A stretch of 64,000 nt of DNA from Bradyrhizobium canariense (GTDB lineage: Bacteria > Pseudomonadota > Alphaproteobacteria > Rhizobiales > Xanthobacteraceae). The DNA lies in NCBI RefSeq assembly GCF_019402665.1, contig NZ_VSST01000002.1, positions 1 through 64,000 on the forward strand. Reading direction: 5' to 3'. Numbering within the stretch: position 1 is the first letter of the stretch; each line of letters begins with the position of its first letter. The notes beneath the pieces are model-generated. The model saw only the letters and a program-made list of their open reading frames with translations, ran no database searches and had not been told where the DNA came from. Shown piece by piece: positions 54,138 through 63,445 of this stretch. Both the position numbers and the translations under genes were made by a program.

Positions 54138-55114
54138 GGCGCGATCGTGATACCCCAGGGCAGTTCGCCCACCTGAATGGTCTTGATCACCTTTTGCGCG
54201 GCGACGTCGATGACGGAGACGTCGTTTGACACACCATTGGTGGTGAGCAGAAATTTCTCGTCCGGCGTGAATGCCATGTGCCAGACCCGTTGTCCCACCA
54301 GCAGATATTTCGTCACCTTGCGCGAGGCGGTGTCGACCACGGCGATGCGGTTGGCTGGCCCGAGCGCGATGAAGGCGGTCTTGTCGTCCCGGGTCATGCC
54401 GATGCCGACGGGCTGGATCGCCTCTTTCCTCAACCCCGGAATCTCGAAATTGATCTTCCCGGTCACCTCGTGCTTTGCGGGGTCGATGATCGAGACGGTG
54501 CCGCCGATCTCCGAGGACACCCACAATTCGGAAGCGTCGTGCTTGAATTCGGCAAAGCGCGGCCGCGCGTCGACCAGCACGTTGGCGACGATCTGGCGCG
54601 ACGACGTGTCGATGAAATGCGCCATGTTGGTGGTCTCGGACGTGTTGATCAGCGTCTTGCCGTCCGGGCTGATCGTCATGCCCTCGGGCTCGACGCCGAC
54701 CTGGATGTCGCCAAGGCGGGCGCGCTTCTCGAGGTCGATCACGGTCACCGTGTTGTCGTTCTCGTTCGCGACATAGAGGACCTTGCCAGCGGCATCCTGG
54801 GCGAACAATTCCGGGTCGGGCCCGGAGGGCAGGCTGTCCACCACGGTTTGCGTCTTGGCGTCGATCATCTGGATGGTGTCGTCGTCGCCGACCGCGACCA
54901 TCACGAACTTGCCGTCGCGCGTGAAGTCGATGCCGCGCGGGCGCTGGCCGACCTTGATGGTCTTGGTCACCGTCCAGCTGTCGGTGTCGATCACCGACAC
55001 CGTGTTGCTCTTCTCGTTCGAGACATAAGCGATGAACGCATGCGCCGGCGCTGCCGCCAGCGCCAGTCCGAACAGCAACCCAACACGCCACGTGCGCAAC
55101 ATCTGCTTTCTCAT
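54134..55114 (-). CDS. lutD: YVTN beta-propeller protein, PQQ-catabolism associated (LutD-like)
   Basis: About 326 aa: a signal peptide then seven YVTN-type blades, each with a pattern like AYVSNEKSNTVSVIDT or LYVANENDNTVTVIDL. The ATG at 55114 overlaps the stop of the binding-protein gene by 4 bp; an ATG four codons upstream is possible. In Methylorubrum the protein at this position is periplasmic and part of the lanthanide transport cluster. Acidic loops (VGDDDTIQM, SPDGKTL) could contribute metal binding, though this is inference. Confidence 0.88.
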   Translation of the reverse strand: MRKQMLRTWRVGLLFGLALAAAPAHAFIAYVSNEKSNTVSVIDTDSWTVTKTIKVGQRPRGIDFTRDGKFVMVAVGDDDTIQMIDAKTQTVVDSLPSGPDPELFAQDAAGKVLYVANENDNTVTVIDLEKRARLGDIQVGVEPEGMTISPDGKTLINTSETTNMAHFIDTSSRQIVANVLVDARPRFAEFKHDASELWVSSEIGGTVSIIDPAKHEVTGKINFEIPGLRKEAIQPVGIGMTRDDKTAFIALGPANRIAVVDTASRKVTKYLLVGQRVWHMAFTPDEKFLLTTNGVSNDVSVIDVAAQKVIKTIQVGELPWGITIAP

Positions 55115-56292
55115 TTCAGCTTGCATTTGCTCTCCGGGCGGTCATAGCCGAGCGTGTCGAGCTCGGAGACTTGATGCAGGAAACCTTCTTGCGGCGACAC
55201 CGACACCACCATGCGGCCATCGACCAGCAGGATCGGCTGGCGCAGCTGCAGGTTCCAATCGCGCAAGGTCAGCTTGGTGCCCTTGAAGGCGGCGACCGAG
55301 AACTCCGGGCCCTTGATGAAATCGGTGACCTTCTTGATATCGCCGGAATTGGTGCGCGAGGTGGCCTCTCCGATCATGCGCACGGCCGTCCACGCCTGCA
55401 TGTCGAGCGCGGTCATCCGCCGCGCGTTGAGCTTGACGAAGCGGTTCTGCATCTGGATCGCGCCCCACTGGTCCTGCGCGGCATCCCAGCTCCGCGGCAC
55501 CAGACCGGCAGAGCCCGCGACAGGCCGCGGATCCCAGGTGCGATAGGGCAGGTAGGCGCCGAACACCTCGCTCTCGTCGGCGGCGACCAGCACGTCATAG
55601 GCCGGAGCCTGTTGCGTGAACACCGGCATCTGGCGCTGGATCAGCGTCACGCCCGAGTCCGTGCGGCGCGCGCCGCCTTTGTCTTCGAAGCTGCGCTCCT
55701 GCACGATCTTGGCGCCGAACCGCGTCGCGGTGCGCCGGAGCGCATCGGCGAACAACTTGTCCTCGTCATGCGAGCCGACCACGAGCAGCCAGCGCTTCCA
55801 CTGCTTCCACACCAGATATTGGCCGAGCGCATCGGCCAGCATTGCGCGGGTCGGCGCGGTATGGATGACATTGGCGCGGCAATCGGCCTCGCGCAGCCGC
55901 TCGTCGATCGCGCCGGCGTTGAACAGCAACGTGCCGCGCTCGCGCAAGGCGTCGGCGACTTTCAGCAGCGCGTCGGCCGGCAGATCGGCGATGATGAAGC
56001 CGTTGCGTGCGGCGAGGTCGGTCGCGGCCTGCACGGCATCCTCGCCCTCCTTGATGCGCCGCTCCTCCAGCGCAAATCGCTGGTTGAGGAATTTGCCGGT
56101 GGTGTTGTTGTCCTCGATGGCGAGGCGCGCGCCGGCGACGCCGTCATTCTCCGCGGGCTGCTCGACCAGCGACAGCGTCGATCTGCTGCCGGCGATTCCG
56201 AGATAGCCGACGCCGATCATGACAGGGGCGGCCGCGAGCGCACTCGTTGCAGCAACACCCAGGCCGATCAGGCCGACCAACCATCGGATCAT
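55111..56292 (-). CDS. lutA: Lut-type periplasmic substrate-binding protein
   Basis: A 393-aa exported protein with the periplasmic type I binding fold of branched-chain amino-acid receptors. Motifs include VGYLGIAGSRSTLSL, LVVGSHDEDKLFADALR, PAYDVLVAADESEVFG and a C-terminal KLTLRDWNLQLRQPILLVDG. It belongs to the PQQ-dehydrogenase ABC system. It leads the lutA-D-E-F-G order operon. The ATG at 56292 was preferred over a start 28 codons upstream because it gives a signal peptide. Confidence 0.9.
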   Translation of the reverse strand: MIRWLVGLIGLGVAATSALAAAPVMIGVGYLGIAGSRSTLSLVEQPAENDGVAGARLAIEDNNTTGKFLNQRFALEERRIKEGEDAVQAATDLAARNGFIIADLPADALLKVADALRERGTLLFNAGAIDERLREADCRANVIHTAPTRAMLADALGQYLVWKQWKRWLLVVGSHDEDKLFADALRRTATRFGAKIVQERSFEDKGGARRTDSGVTLIQRQMPVFTQQAPAYDVLVAADESEVFGAYLPYRTWDPRPVAGSAGLVPRSWDAAQDQWGAIQMQNRFVKLNARRMTALDMQAWTAVRMIGEATSRTNSGDIKKVTDFIKGPEFSVAAFKGTKLTLRDWNLQLRQPILLVDGRMVVSVSPQEGFLHQVSELDTLGYDRPESKCKLK

Positions 56293-56419
56293 GTTTCCTC
56301 CAGATGTTCTCCCCGGCTTGACCGCCGATGGAGAATTGTCTCTGCTAAAGCATGACCGATTTGTCAGGCCATGCAACCCCGCATTTCGTCCTCACGCTGC
56401 CACGCCGGGAATCACGATC

Positions 56420-56920
56420 ATGCGAGCGCTGATATGTTTCGCAGCTTTGTTGTTGACGGGTTCGGCCGCGCTCGCCGATCCGCCGAAACTCGCGGTGTTC
56501 GACTTTGAACTGATCGACACCAGCCTGCCCGGCGAGTTCTACGGCTCGAAGCCGGAGGAGGCGCGGCTCGACCTCATCAGCGAGCAGTTGCGCAAGGCAC
56601 TGGTTGAGTCAGGCAGGTTCCAGCTGATCGATATCGCGCCGGTCCGGGACGCGGCCCGTCACGCCAATCTGCAGGCTTGCGGCGGCTGCGACCTCAAGCT
56701 TGCCGGGCAGCTCGGTGCCGATTTGGAAATCACCGGCATGGTGCAGAAGGTCTCGAACCTGATCATCAATCTGAACATCTATCTGCGCGACGTGAAGACC
56801 GGCAACATGATCACGGCCGCCAGCGCCGACATGCGCGGCAACACGGATGAATCCTGGACGCGCACGATGAGTTATCTGATCCGCAACCGGTTGCTGGCAC
56901 CGAATTACGGCAAGCCGTGA
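56420..56920 (+). CDS. Exported DUF2380/DUF3280-type protein in the lut cluster (LutB-like)
   Basis: A 166-aa precursor with signal peptide (cleavage near AALADP). It opens LAVFDFELIDTSLPGEFYG, has NLQACGGCDLKLAGQLGADLEI and ends with a conserved WTRTMSYLIRNRLL. The early strand and layout match periplasmic TolB-N-like DUF proteins encoded beside quinoprotein ABC transporters; in Methylorubrum the matching gene is probably lutB. It is divergent from lutA, 127 bp away. Function is unknown. Confidence 0.82.
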   Translation: MRALICFAALLLTGSAALADPPKLAVFDFELIDTSLPGEFYGSKPEEARLDLISEQLRKALVESGRFQLIDIAPVRDAARHANLQACGGCDLKLAGQLGADLEITGMVQKVSNLIINLNIYLRDVKTGNMITAASADMRGNTDESWTRTMSYLIRNRLLAPNYGKP

Positions 56921-56929
56921 GGGGGATAT

Positions 56930-57775
56930 TTACTCCTTCAATCGCTCCGCATGCCAGTGCAGGTGATCGCCCATGAAGGTCGAGATGAAATAATAGCTGT
57001 GGTCATAGCCCGCCTGCCGCCGCAGCGTCAGCGGGATGTTGGCCTTGGCACAGGCCGCCTGCAGCAATTCAGGACGAAGCTGCTCCTTCAAGAAGTTATC
57101 AGCCTCGCCGACATCGACCAGAAAGCCTGAAAACTTCGCGCCGTCCTCGATCAGCGCCACCGTGTCGTGGCTGCGCCACATATCCTTGTTCGGCCCGAGA
57201 TAGCCCGTCAGCGCCTTGATGCCCCAGGGCACGAGCGATGGCGCCACGATCGGCGCAAAGGCGCTGGCCGCGCGAAAACGGTGCGGGTTGCGCAGCGCGA
57301 CCGTCAATGCGCCATGGCCGCCCATCGAATGGCCCATCACCGATTGCCGCTTGGCATCGACCGGAAAATTCTCCGCCACGAGTTTCGGCAGTTCGTCGGT
57401 GACGTAGCTCCACATGCGATAATTGCGCGAAAACGGCGCTTCCGTCGCGTCGACATAGAAGCCGGCGCCAAGACCGAAATCATAGGCATTATTGGCATCG
57501 CCCGGCACGTCGGGGCCCCGCGGGGAGGTGTCGGGCGCGACGAAGATCAGGCCGAGCTCGGCGCAGGCTTTGCGGAATTCGCCTTTCTCGGTGACGTTGG
57601 CATGCGTGCAGGTGAGGCCGGAGAGATACCAGACCACGGGCAGCTTGGCGCCCTGCGCGTGCGGAGGAACATAGACCGAGAACACCATGTCGGTTCCGGT
57701 TGCCTGGCTGGCATGGCGATACACGCCCTGCACGCCGCCATAGGATGTATTGGTCGAGACAGTCTGGATCGTCAT
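56930..57775 (-). CDS. fghA: S-formylglutathione hydrolase
   Basis: A 281-aa esterase D with nucleophile Ser150 in MGHSMGGHGAL and the family strings YLSGLTCTHAN, DTSPRGPDVPGD and GYDHSYYFISTF (catalytic His). It hydrolyses S-formylglutathione to formate and glutathione, completing the formaldehyde route begun by gfa and the dehydrogenase near xoxF. The ATG at 57775 was chosen over a start 28 codons earlier. It is followed upstream by the response-regulator gene, 70 bp away. Confidence 0.96.
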   Translation of the reverse strand: MTIQTVSTNTSYGGVQGVYRHASQATGTDMVFSVYVPPHAQGAKLPVVWYLSGLTCTHANVTEKGEFRKACAELGLIFVAPDTSPRGPDVPGDANNAYDFGLGAGFYVDATEAPFSRNYRMWSYVTDELPKLVAENFPVDAKRQSVMGHSMGGHGALTVALRNPHRFRAASAFAPIVAPSLVPWGIKALTGYLGPNKDMWRSHDTVALIEDGAKFSGFLVDVGEADNFLKEQLRPELLQAACAKANIPLTLRRQAGYDHSYYFISTFMGDHLHWHAERLKE

Positions 57776-57845
57776 GCCGTTATGCTCCGTGGCATCAAGC
57801 CACATCAGGATTGCAACGCTTGTGTGACCGAATTCGTGGCGGCCG

Positions 57846-58466
57846 TCAGGCCACGCCACTGTCGATCGCCAGCCGCACCAGCTCGACAGAGGTTTTCACT
57901 CCGAGCTTCTGGCGCATGATGGACGAGGTGTTGGCGACAGTCTTGTAGGACGACTGCACCAGCCAGGCGATCTCGGAAAGGCTCTTTCCGGCGCTGAGCA
58001 GCCGCAAAATCTCCATCTCGCGCGCATTCAGTTTCAACAGCGGGCTTTGCGCCAGCGCGGGTCCCGCAAAGGCGATGCTGCGCGCGATCGCGCTCGGCAG
58101 ATAGGTGCCGCCGCCGCCAACGATGCGAATCGCCTCGACGAGATCATCGGGGTCACCGGTCTTGGAGACATAGCCCTTGGCGCCGCACTCGATCGCACGC
58201 GCGGCAAAAGCAGGGTCGTCGTTCATGCTGAACATGATGATTCGGGCCTCGGGCGCGCGCTCGAGGATGCGGCGCGCGAGCTCAAAGCCGGACACGGTCG
58301 GCAGGTTGATGTCGATGATCGAGAGGTCGGGGCGCTCGACGATGAAGACGCACTCGCCGTCTTCGGCGTCGGCGGCCTCCAAAATCTCGATCTCGCCCTC
58401 GTCGGCCAGCACGGCACGGCAGCCGGAGGCGACGATGGGATGATCGTCGACGATCAAAATGCGCAT
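57846..58466 (-). CDS. LuxR-type response regulator, FlhR-like
   Basis: A 206-aa NarL/FixJ regulator: receiver domain with VDDHP, phosphoacceptor Asp in SIIDINLPTVSG and Lys in GYVSKTG, then a LuxR helix-turn-helix (LNAREMEILRLLSAGKSL, IMRQKLGVK). It lies between fghA and a divergent sensor kinase. The arrangement recalls FlhSR of Paracoccus, which controls formaldehyde oxidation genes, so it may regulate fghA and possibly other C1 genes here. The family call is firm; the regulon is inference. Confidence 0.9.
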   Translation of the reverse strand: MRILIVDDHPIVASGCRAVLADEGEIEILEAADAEDGECVFIVERPDLSIIDINLPTVSGFELARRILERAPEARIIMFSMNDDPAFAARAIECGAKGYVSKTGDPDDLVEAIRIVGGGGTYLPSAIARSIAFAGPALAQSPLLKLNAREMEILRLLSAGKSLSEIAWLVQSSYKTVANTSSIMRQKLGVKTSVELVRLAIDSGVA

Positions 58467-58612
58467 AGGCGTTCCTCGTGACAGCGTCTTGGCCTGTTTC
58501 GCGCCCGGCCGGGATTGCTGTACGCTTTCGATTAGATATCGGGCGCTTCGCCTCTGTCAACGTTATCGGACAGGCGCAGGCCAATCCTTCGCGGGGGGTA
58601 CGGGCGATACCA

Positions 58613-59971
58613 ATGTGGCAAAATCTATCCTTGCGCGGGCGCATCAACCTGCTCCTGGCGCTGCTGCTGGCGCTGGGACTCGCCGTCAATATCGGCCGCC
58701 AGGTCGCAGAAGCCGGGCCGCGCGTGCAGGCCGAGGACCAGAGCGTGATCCGGCTCGCGCGCGAATTCATCGAGATGATCGTTGCGGATCTCAACGAGGC
58801 GCCCGATCCGGATGCCAGGCTCAACCAGATTGCGCGCGACCTCAGTCGCCTGCGCCATGTCAGCATCGCGCTTCGGGACGAAGCCGGCAGTCCGCTGACG
58901 CAGCCGCGGACCGACGTCGATGACGACACCCGCGCGCCGCCGGCCTGGTTCGTCAGCCTGGTTCATCCCGAGCAGACCGCGGTGAGCGTACCCGTCTCGA
59001 TCCACGGCAAGCCGGGTTCGCTGCTGATCACCTCCCATCCCGATGACGAGATCGCCGAGATCTGGGACGCCATCGTGACCCAGCTCGAGGTCGGCTCGGT
59101 GATCGCGCTGGCGCTGTTCCTGGTGATGATGAATGTGGTCGGCCGGGCGCTGGCGCCGCTCCAGTCCCTGGCGGATATGATGGCCGAGCTCGAAGACGGT
59201 CGCTATCAGGCGCGCGTCGCGCCGGGCGGCGCGCCGGAGCTCGCCGCGATCTGCACCAAGCTCAACCATCTTGCGGCAACGCTCAGTGACGCCATCGAGG
59301 ACAAGCGGCGCCTCGCCGAGCGAACGGTATCGCTCCAGGATGTCGAGCGCAAGGAGATCGCCCGCGAGCTCCATGACGAGTTCGGGCCATATCTGTTCTC
59401 GCTGCGCGCGCATGCGAGCGCGCTGGCAAAGCAGGCGGACGGACGCGCCCCGAATGCGGAGGCCGTGCGAAAACACGGCAGCGCCATGCTGGAGCAGATC
59501 AACGCGCTTCAACAGTTCAATCGCCGCGTGCTGGAGCGCCTCCGGCCTGTCGGCCTGGCCGAGCTCGGCCTGCGCCAGGCACTGGAATCGCTGTCGCGGC
59601 TGTGGCGGGAGTCGCATCCCGATGTCGCCATCGAGACCGTGATCTCGCCGGCGCTTGGCGTCACCGGGGAGACCGCCGACCTCACCATCTACCGCATCGT
59701 GCAGGAGGCGCTCACCAACGTGTTCCGCCACGCCGGCGCGACCTCGGTCAATGTCGTCATCGAGCCGGTGGCGCAGGCGGCAAGCGATGGCCGCAGCGGT
59801 GCCCGAGTGCGGATCAGCGACAACGGCCGCGGCATGGAGCCGGGCCAGAAGCTCGGCTTCGGGCTCGTCGGCATGCGCGAGCGGATTCTGGCGCTGGGCG
59901 GCACGCTCAACGTCGTCTCGGGTGACGGCGGTCTGACCGTCGAGGCCCTGGTTCCGACGGCGGCGGCCTGA
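58613..59971 (+). CDS. Sensor histidine kinase, FlhS-like
   Basis: A 452-aa kinase with a short N-terminal membrane helix, a periplasmic loop of about 120 residues, a second helix (VGSVIALALFLVMMNVVGR) and HAMP. The HisKA_3 dimerisation domain has the phospho-His in EIARELHDEFGPYL, and the ATPase carries IVQEALTNVFRHAGA and RISDNGRGME. It is divergent from the response regulator, 146 bp apart, and would sense a periplasmic C1 signal or related cue. The ATG at 58613 puts the first helix at the N terminus. Confidence 0.92.
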   Translation: MWQNLSLRGRINLLLALLLALGLAVNIGRQVAEAGPRVQAEDQSVIRLAREFIEMIVADLNEAPDPDARLNQIARDLSRLRHVSIALRDEAGSPLTQPRTDVDDDTRAPPAWFVSLVHPEQTAVSVPVSIHGKPGSLLITSHPDDEIAEIWDAIVTQLEVGSVIALALFLVMMNVVGRALAPLQSLADMMAELEDGRYQARVAPGGAPELAAICTKLNHLAATLSDAIEDKRRLAERTVSLQDVERKEIARELHDEFGPYLFSLRAHASALAKQADGRAPNAEAVRKHGSAMLEQINALQQFNRRVLERLRPVGLAELGLRQALESLSRLWRESHPDVAIETVISPALGVTGETADLTIYRIVQEALTNVFRHAGATSVNVVIEPVAQAASDGRSGARVRISDNGRGMEPGQKLGFGLVGMRERILALGGTLNVVSGDGGLTVEALVPTAAA

Positions 59972-59976
59972 TCGCG

Positions 59977-60005
59977 TCGGGAAAAATTCCCGATTTTGTC
60001 GGGAA
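59977..60005 (+). promoter_or_regulatory. Palindrome and extra half-site between the sensor kinase and the TonB receptor
   Basis: TCGGGAA-AAA-TTCCCGA (59977-59993) is a perfect inverted repeat followed by TTTTG, so it may be a terminator for the kinase gene. A third TCGGGAA follows at 59999-60005. It lies 120-148 bp ahead of the TonB receptor start, so an operator role is also possible. Confidence 0.55.
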
Positions 60006-60124
60006 AATTGGTGCGGATACGGCCCGACCTTTTGTGGCTGGCGCACGCATCCCTGCCGATTACCCTCGTCTCGACCAACCGGCGAAAATCAAAACAGCCG
60101 GTGGTCACGGATGGGAAGGCTCGG

Positions 60125-62614
60125 ATGGGCAAGGCTCTTTGGTTCAAAGCTATTGGGTTCAAGCGTCGTTTGTTGATGGCCTCGGTTTCGACCGGGCTGC
60201 TCTCCGTCTTCGCGATCCCCGCGGGGGCCGCGCAGGACGAAGAAACTAACGTCCAGAACTTGCCGCCTGTCGAGGTAACGGCGCCGCCGCGGTCAACGGC
60301 GCGACGCACCGCGTCATCGCGACCGGTCGCGCACATCGGGGCACCGTCATCCGCCAGCCCCAAGACGCGCCTTTACGTCTACCCGACCGCGCCGGGTGCC
60401 GGCAGAGGTCTTGACGTCGACAAGGTTCCGTCGGCGATCAACGCCGTCGACGCCAGCCAGATCAAGCGCACCGGCTCCTTGAACATCACCGACGCGCTTC
60501 GCGACAACATCGCCGGCGTTAACATCACCGAGGTCACTGGCAATCCGTTCCAGCCGAATGTCGAATTCCGCGGCTTCGTCGCTTCGCCCGTGACGGGCAC
60601 GCCGCAAGGCCTCGCGGTGTATCAGAACGGCGTTCGCATCAACGAAGCCTTCTCCGATGCCGTCAACTGGGACCTGATCCCGACCGCGGCGATCCGGTCG
60701 GTGACGCTCGTGACCAACAATCCCGCCTTCGGCCTCAACGCGCTAGGCGGCGCGATCAATTTGCAAATGAAGGACGGTTTCACCTATCAGGGCGCGGAGC
60801 TTGATCTCATGGGCGGCTCGTTCGGCCGCATCCAGGGCTCGGCGCAATGGGGCAAGACGGTTGACAAGAACTACGGCGTCTATGCCGCGCTCGAAGGCCT
60901 GCACGACAACGGCTTCCGCAATTTCTCCCAATCCGACGTGCGGCGCTTCTACGGCGACGTCGGCTACAAGGCCGGCGACAGCGAATTCCACGCCAATATG
61001 GGCGTCGCCAAGAACGATTTCGGCGCCAACGCCACCGTTCCCGCCGAGCTGCTCGACAAATATTGGGGCGCGACCTACACGACCCCGCAGACCACTTCCA
61101 ATCGCGTCGGCTATCTCAACTTGACAGGCAAGGTCGATGCGACGCCGACCTGGACGCTCGAAGGCACCGCGCATGTGCGCAGGTACGAGCAGAAGCTCGT
61201 CGACGGCAATCCGACCGACGCGCAGGAATGCACCGATCCGGGGCTCACCGGCCTTCTTTGCTTCGGCGACGGCGCCACACCGGCAAACGGCGTTAACGGC
61301 CTGCCGCTTGCCAATCCTTTCGCGTCCGGGACCGTCCTCGGCGAGATCGACCGCAGCTCGATACGTTCGACCACCTTCGGCGTGTCGGGGCAGGCCACCA
61401 ACACCGACCAGCTGTTCGGCCACGACAACCGCTTCGTGATGGGCGCGACCTATGACGCCAGTGTCACGCGCTACAACGCCACCGCCGAAATCGGTACGAT
61501 CGGAGAAAACTACGTCGTTAGCGGCGGCGGCCTCTTCCTGGGGCCGACCGGCGTACCTGATACCGTTGCCGGCCCTGTCTCGCTGCGGACCGTCAATCAA
61601 TATAACGGCCTCTACGCAATGGACACGTTCAATGTCACGGACGCCTTCGCCGTCACCGGCGGCGGCCGCTTCAACGTGGCGCGCATCACGCTGGAGGATC
61701 AGCTCGGGACCGATCTCAACGGCGATCACACCTTCACCCGCTTCAATCCGGTGATCGGCGGCACCTACAAGATCACGCCGGAGCTGACGGCCTATGCCGG
61801 CTATTCCGAGGCCAATCGCGTTCCGACGCCGCTCGAGCTCGGCTGCTCCGATCCAGCCCGTCCCTGTCTCATTGCCGCGTTTCTCGTCTCCGATCCGCCA
61901 TTGAAGCAGGTCGTGTCCAAGACCGTGGAAGCGGGCCTGCGCGGCAGCAGGGAGCTGAACATCGGCACGCTTGGTTGGAAAATCGGCGGCTTCCGCGCCA
62001 CCAATGTCGACGACATCGTCGCCGTTCCCGCAGTCGGCCGCACCGGCTTCGGCTATTTCTCCAACGTCGGCCGGACCAGGCGTCAGGGGCTCGAAGCCGA
62101 GGTCAACATCAAGTCGCCCACGCTTCAGTTTCAGGCGAGCTACGCGTTCGTCGACGCACGCTATCTCGACGCTTTCGCACTCGGCTCCGAAAGCCCGTTC
62201 AGGGATACTGTCACCGAAACCATTCAGGTGCTGCCCGGCAACCAGCTCCCCGCGATCCCGCGCCATCGCGTCAAGGTCGGTGTCGACTATGCCGTCACCG
62301 ACGTGTGGAAGGTCGGCGGCAACGCGCTGTTCGTCTCCAGCCAATATCTGGTTGGGGACGAGTCCAACCAATATGCGAAGCTGCCGTCCTATACCGTGTT
62401 CAACCTGCACACGTCCTACCAGGTGACCAAGAACGTCCAGCTCTACGGCAAGATCGACAATATCTTCGACAAGCGCTATGCGACCTACGGACAGTTCTTC
62501 GACACCAAAGCCGTGCCCAACTTCACCAATGGCGGTGCCGAGTTCAGCGACCCGCGCTCGCTCAGCCCGGCAAGGCCGCGCGCCTTCTATGCGGGGATGC
62601 GGGTGACGTTCTGA
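60125..62614 (+). CDS. lutH: TonB-dependent outer-membrane receptor, LutH-like
   Basis: An 829-aa receptor with signal peptide (cleavage near PAGAAQ), a TonB-box-like segment VQNLPPVEVTAPP, a plug domain (VPSAINAVDASQIKRTG, FGLNALGGAINLQMKD) and a 22-strand-type barrel ending RAFYAGMRVTF. In Methylorubrum the receptor of the lut cluster takes up lanthanide, probably as a chelate. Here it lies downstream of the FlhS-like kinase gene and 3.7 kb from the lut operon. The ATG at 60125 is preferred to in-frame starts further upstream. Lanthanide specificity is inferred from the cluster. Confidence 0.88.
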   Translation: MGKALWFKAIGFKRRLLMASVSTGLLSVFAIPAGAAQDEETNVQNLPPVEVTAPPRSTARRTASSRPVAHIGAPSSASPKTRLYVYPTAPGAGRGLDVDKVPSAINAVDASQIKRTGSLNITDALRDNIAGVNITEVTGNPFQPNVEFRGFVASPVTGTPQGLAVYQNGVRINEAFSDAVNWDLIPTAAIRSVTLVTNNPAFGLNALGGAINLQMKDGFTYQGAELDLMGGSFGRIQGSAQWGKTVDKNYGVYAALEGLHDNGFRNFSQSDVRRFYGDVGYKAGDSEFHANMGVAKNDFGANATVPAELLDKYWGATYTTPQTTSNRVGYLNLTGKVDATPTWTLEGTAHVRRYEQKLVDGNPTDAQECTDPGLTGLLCFGDGATPANGVNGLPLANPFASGTVLGEIDRSSIRSTTFGVSGQATNTDQLFGHDNRFVMGATYDASVTRYNATAEIGTIGENYVVSGGGLFLGPTGVPDTVAGPVSLRTVNQYNGLYAMDTFNVTDAFAVTGGGRFNVARITLEDQLGTDLNGDHTFTRFNPVIGGTYKITPELTAYAGYSEANRVPTPLELGCSDPARPCLIAAFLVSDPPLKQVVSKTVEAGLRGSRELNIGTLGWKIGGFRATNVDDIVAVPAVGRTGFGYFSNVGRTRRQGLEAEVNIKSPTLQFQASYAFVDARYLDAFALGSESPFRDTVTETIQVLPGNQLPAIPRHRVKVGVDYAVTDVWKVGGNALFVSSQYLVGDESNQYAKLPSYTVFNLHTSYQVTKNVQLYGKIDNIFDKRYATYGQFFDTKAVPNFTNGGAEFSDPRSLSPARPRAFYAGMRVTF

Positions 62615-62746
62615 TCTGGCTCGGTAAGCGCGGGGGATGGCGCCGCCCGGAACGGCGTGTCACGCCGGCTCTGTTCTACCTCAAGCCGATTGACTCATTG
62701 TTCATGTTTTGTTCTTATGCTGTTCGTCCAGCCAAGGGAGCGAGCC

Positions 62747-63046
62747 ATGGACAACCGCATCAACGAAATCCGCAGGATCATCAGGGCGTTACGCGTCAGC
62801 ATGCGTGAGGCCGAGGCGATCATGCATGAGCAGATCAACAGGGACGAGGACTGCAGCTTCGTCGCAGGCGAAGTCATGAAGATGCGCACGGTGATGAGCG
62901 GGCTCGTTCAGGAGCGGGCCGCACTCGGGGACACCGACCCGATCGTCGTCGCCAGCCTCTTCGTTCCCCGCCGTCGGCCGATGCCATCGCGCGTCGGTGT
63001 TGAGAAGCGCCGGCTGGTGCCGCCGCGAGAGATGGCACGGGCATGA
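62747..63046 (+). CDS. Small conserved hypothetical protein
   Basis: A 99-aa product, mostly helical at first (RINEIRRIIRALRVSMREAE, MHEQINRDEDCSF), with a basic C-terminal tail (RRRPMPSRVGVEKRRL). It overlaps the next gene by 4 bp. It is probably a Bradyrhizobium-type small protein; no domain was recognised. Confidence 0.7.
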   Translation: MDNRINEIRRIIRALRVSMREAEAIMHEQINRDEDCSFVAGEVMKMRTVMSGLVQERAALGDTDPIVVASLFVPRRRPMPSRVGVEKRRLVPPREMARA

Positions 63047-63276
63047 AGGGGGAGAGGCCGACCTACTTCTCCGACATGCAGGAGCCCCCGGAATTTCTGA
63101 AGGCTCTCCATCATGCGCGGCGCCTGTCCTGCCTCGAGGGCTGGTGCCGCATGCACATCGAGGCCATCCAGGTCGCGATCGACCAGTACGCGGAAGCGGC
63201 TCTCGGTAACCGGGAGTTCTTCCTCAACAAGCCGCACAGCATCGGCGAGAATCGGAGAAGCGGTGACGTGCCGTAA
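63043..63276 (+). CDS. Small conserved hypothetical protein
   Basis: A 77-aa product with PPEFLKALHHARRLSCLEG and MHIEAIQVAIDQYAEAALGN, largely helical, ending with NREFFLNKPHSIG. The ATGA overlap with the gene before it indicates coupled translation. The two probably act together, but no function is known. Confidence 0.7.
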   Translation: MKGERPTYFSDMQEPPEFLKALHHARRLSCLEGWCRMHIEAIQVAIDQYAEAALGNREFFLNKPHSIGENRRSGDVP

Positions 63277-63445
63277 CAGCGGCGCATGTCGGCGTATCGA
63301 CCTTTCGAAGTCTCCGATGATCCCTCGCGCCGGCGAAGCTTGGCGGAGCGTTGTTTTTACCGATCGGAAACCATAGCGAATGATCCTAAAATTGTAACGA
63401 AACTGTTCGGCTGTCTCTGCGTCGGTTCGTCGGAGGGCCCGTCCG

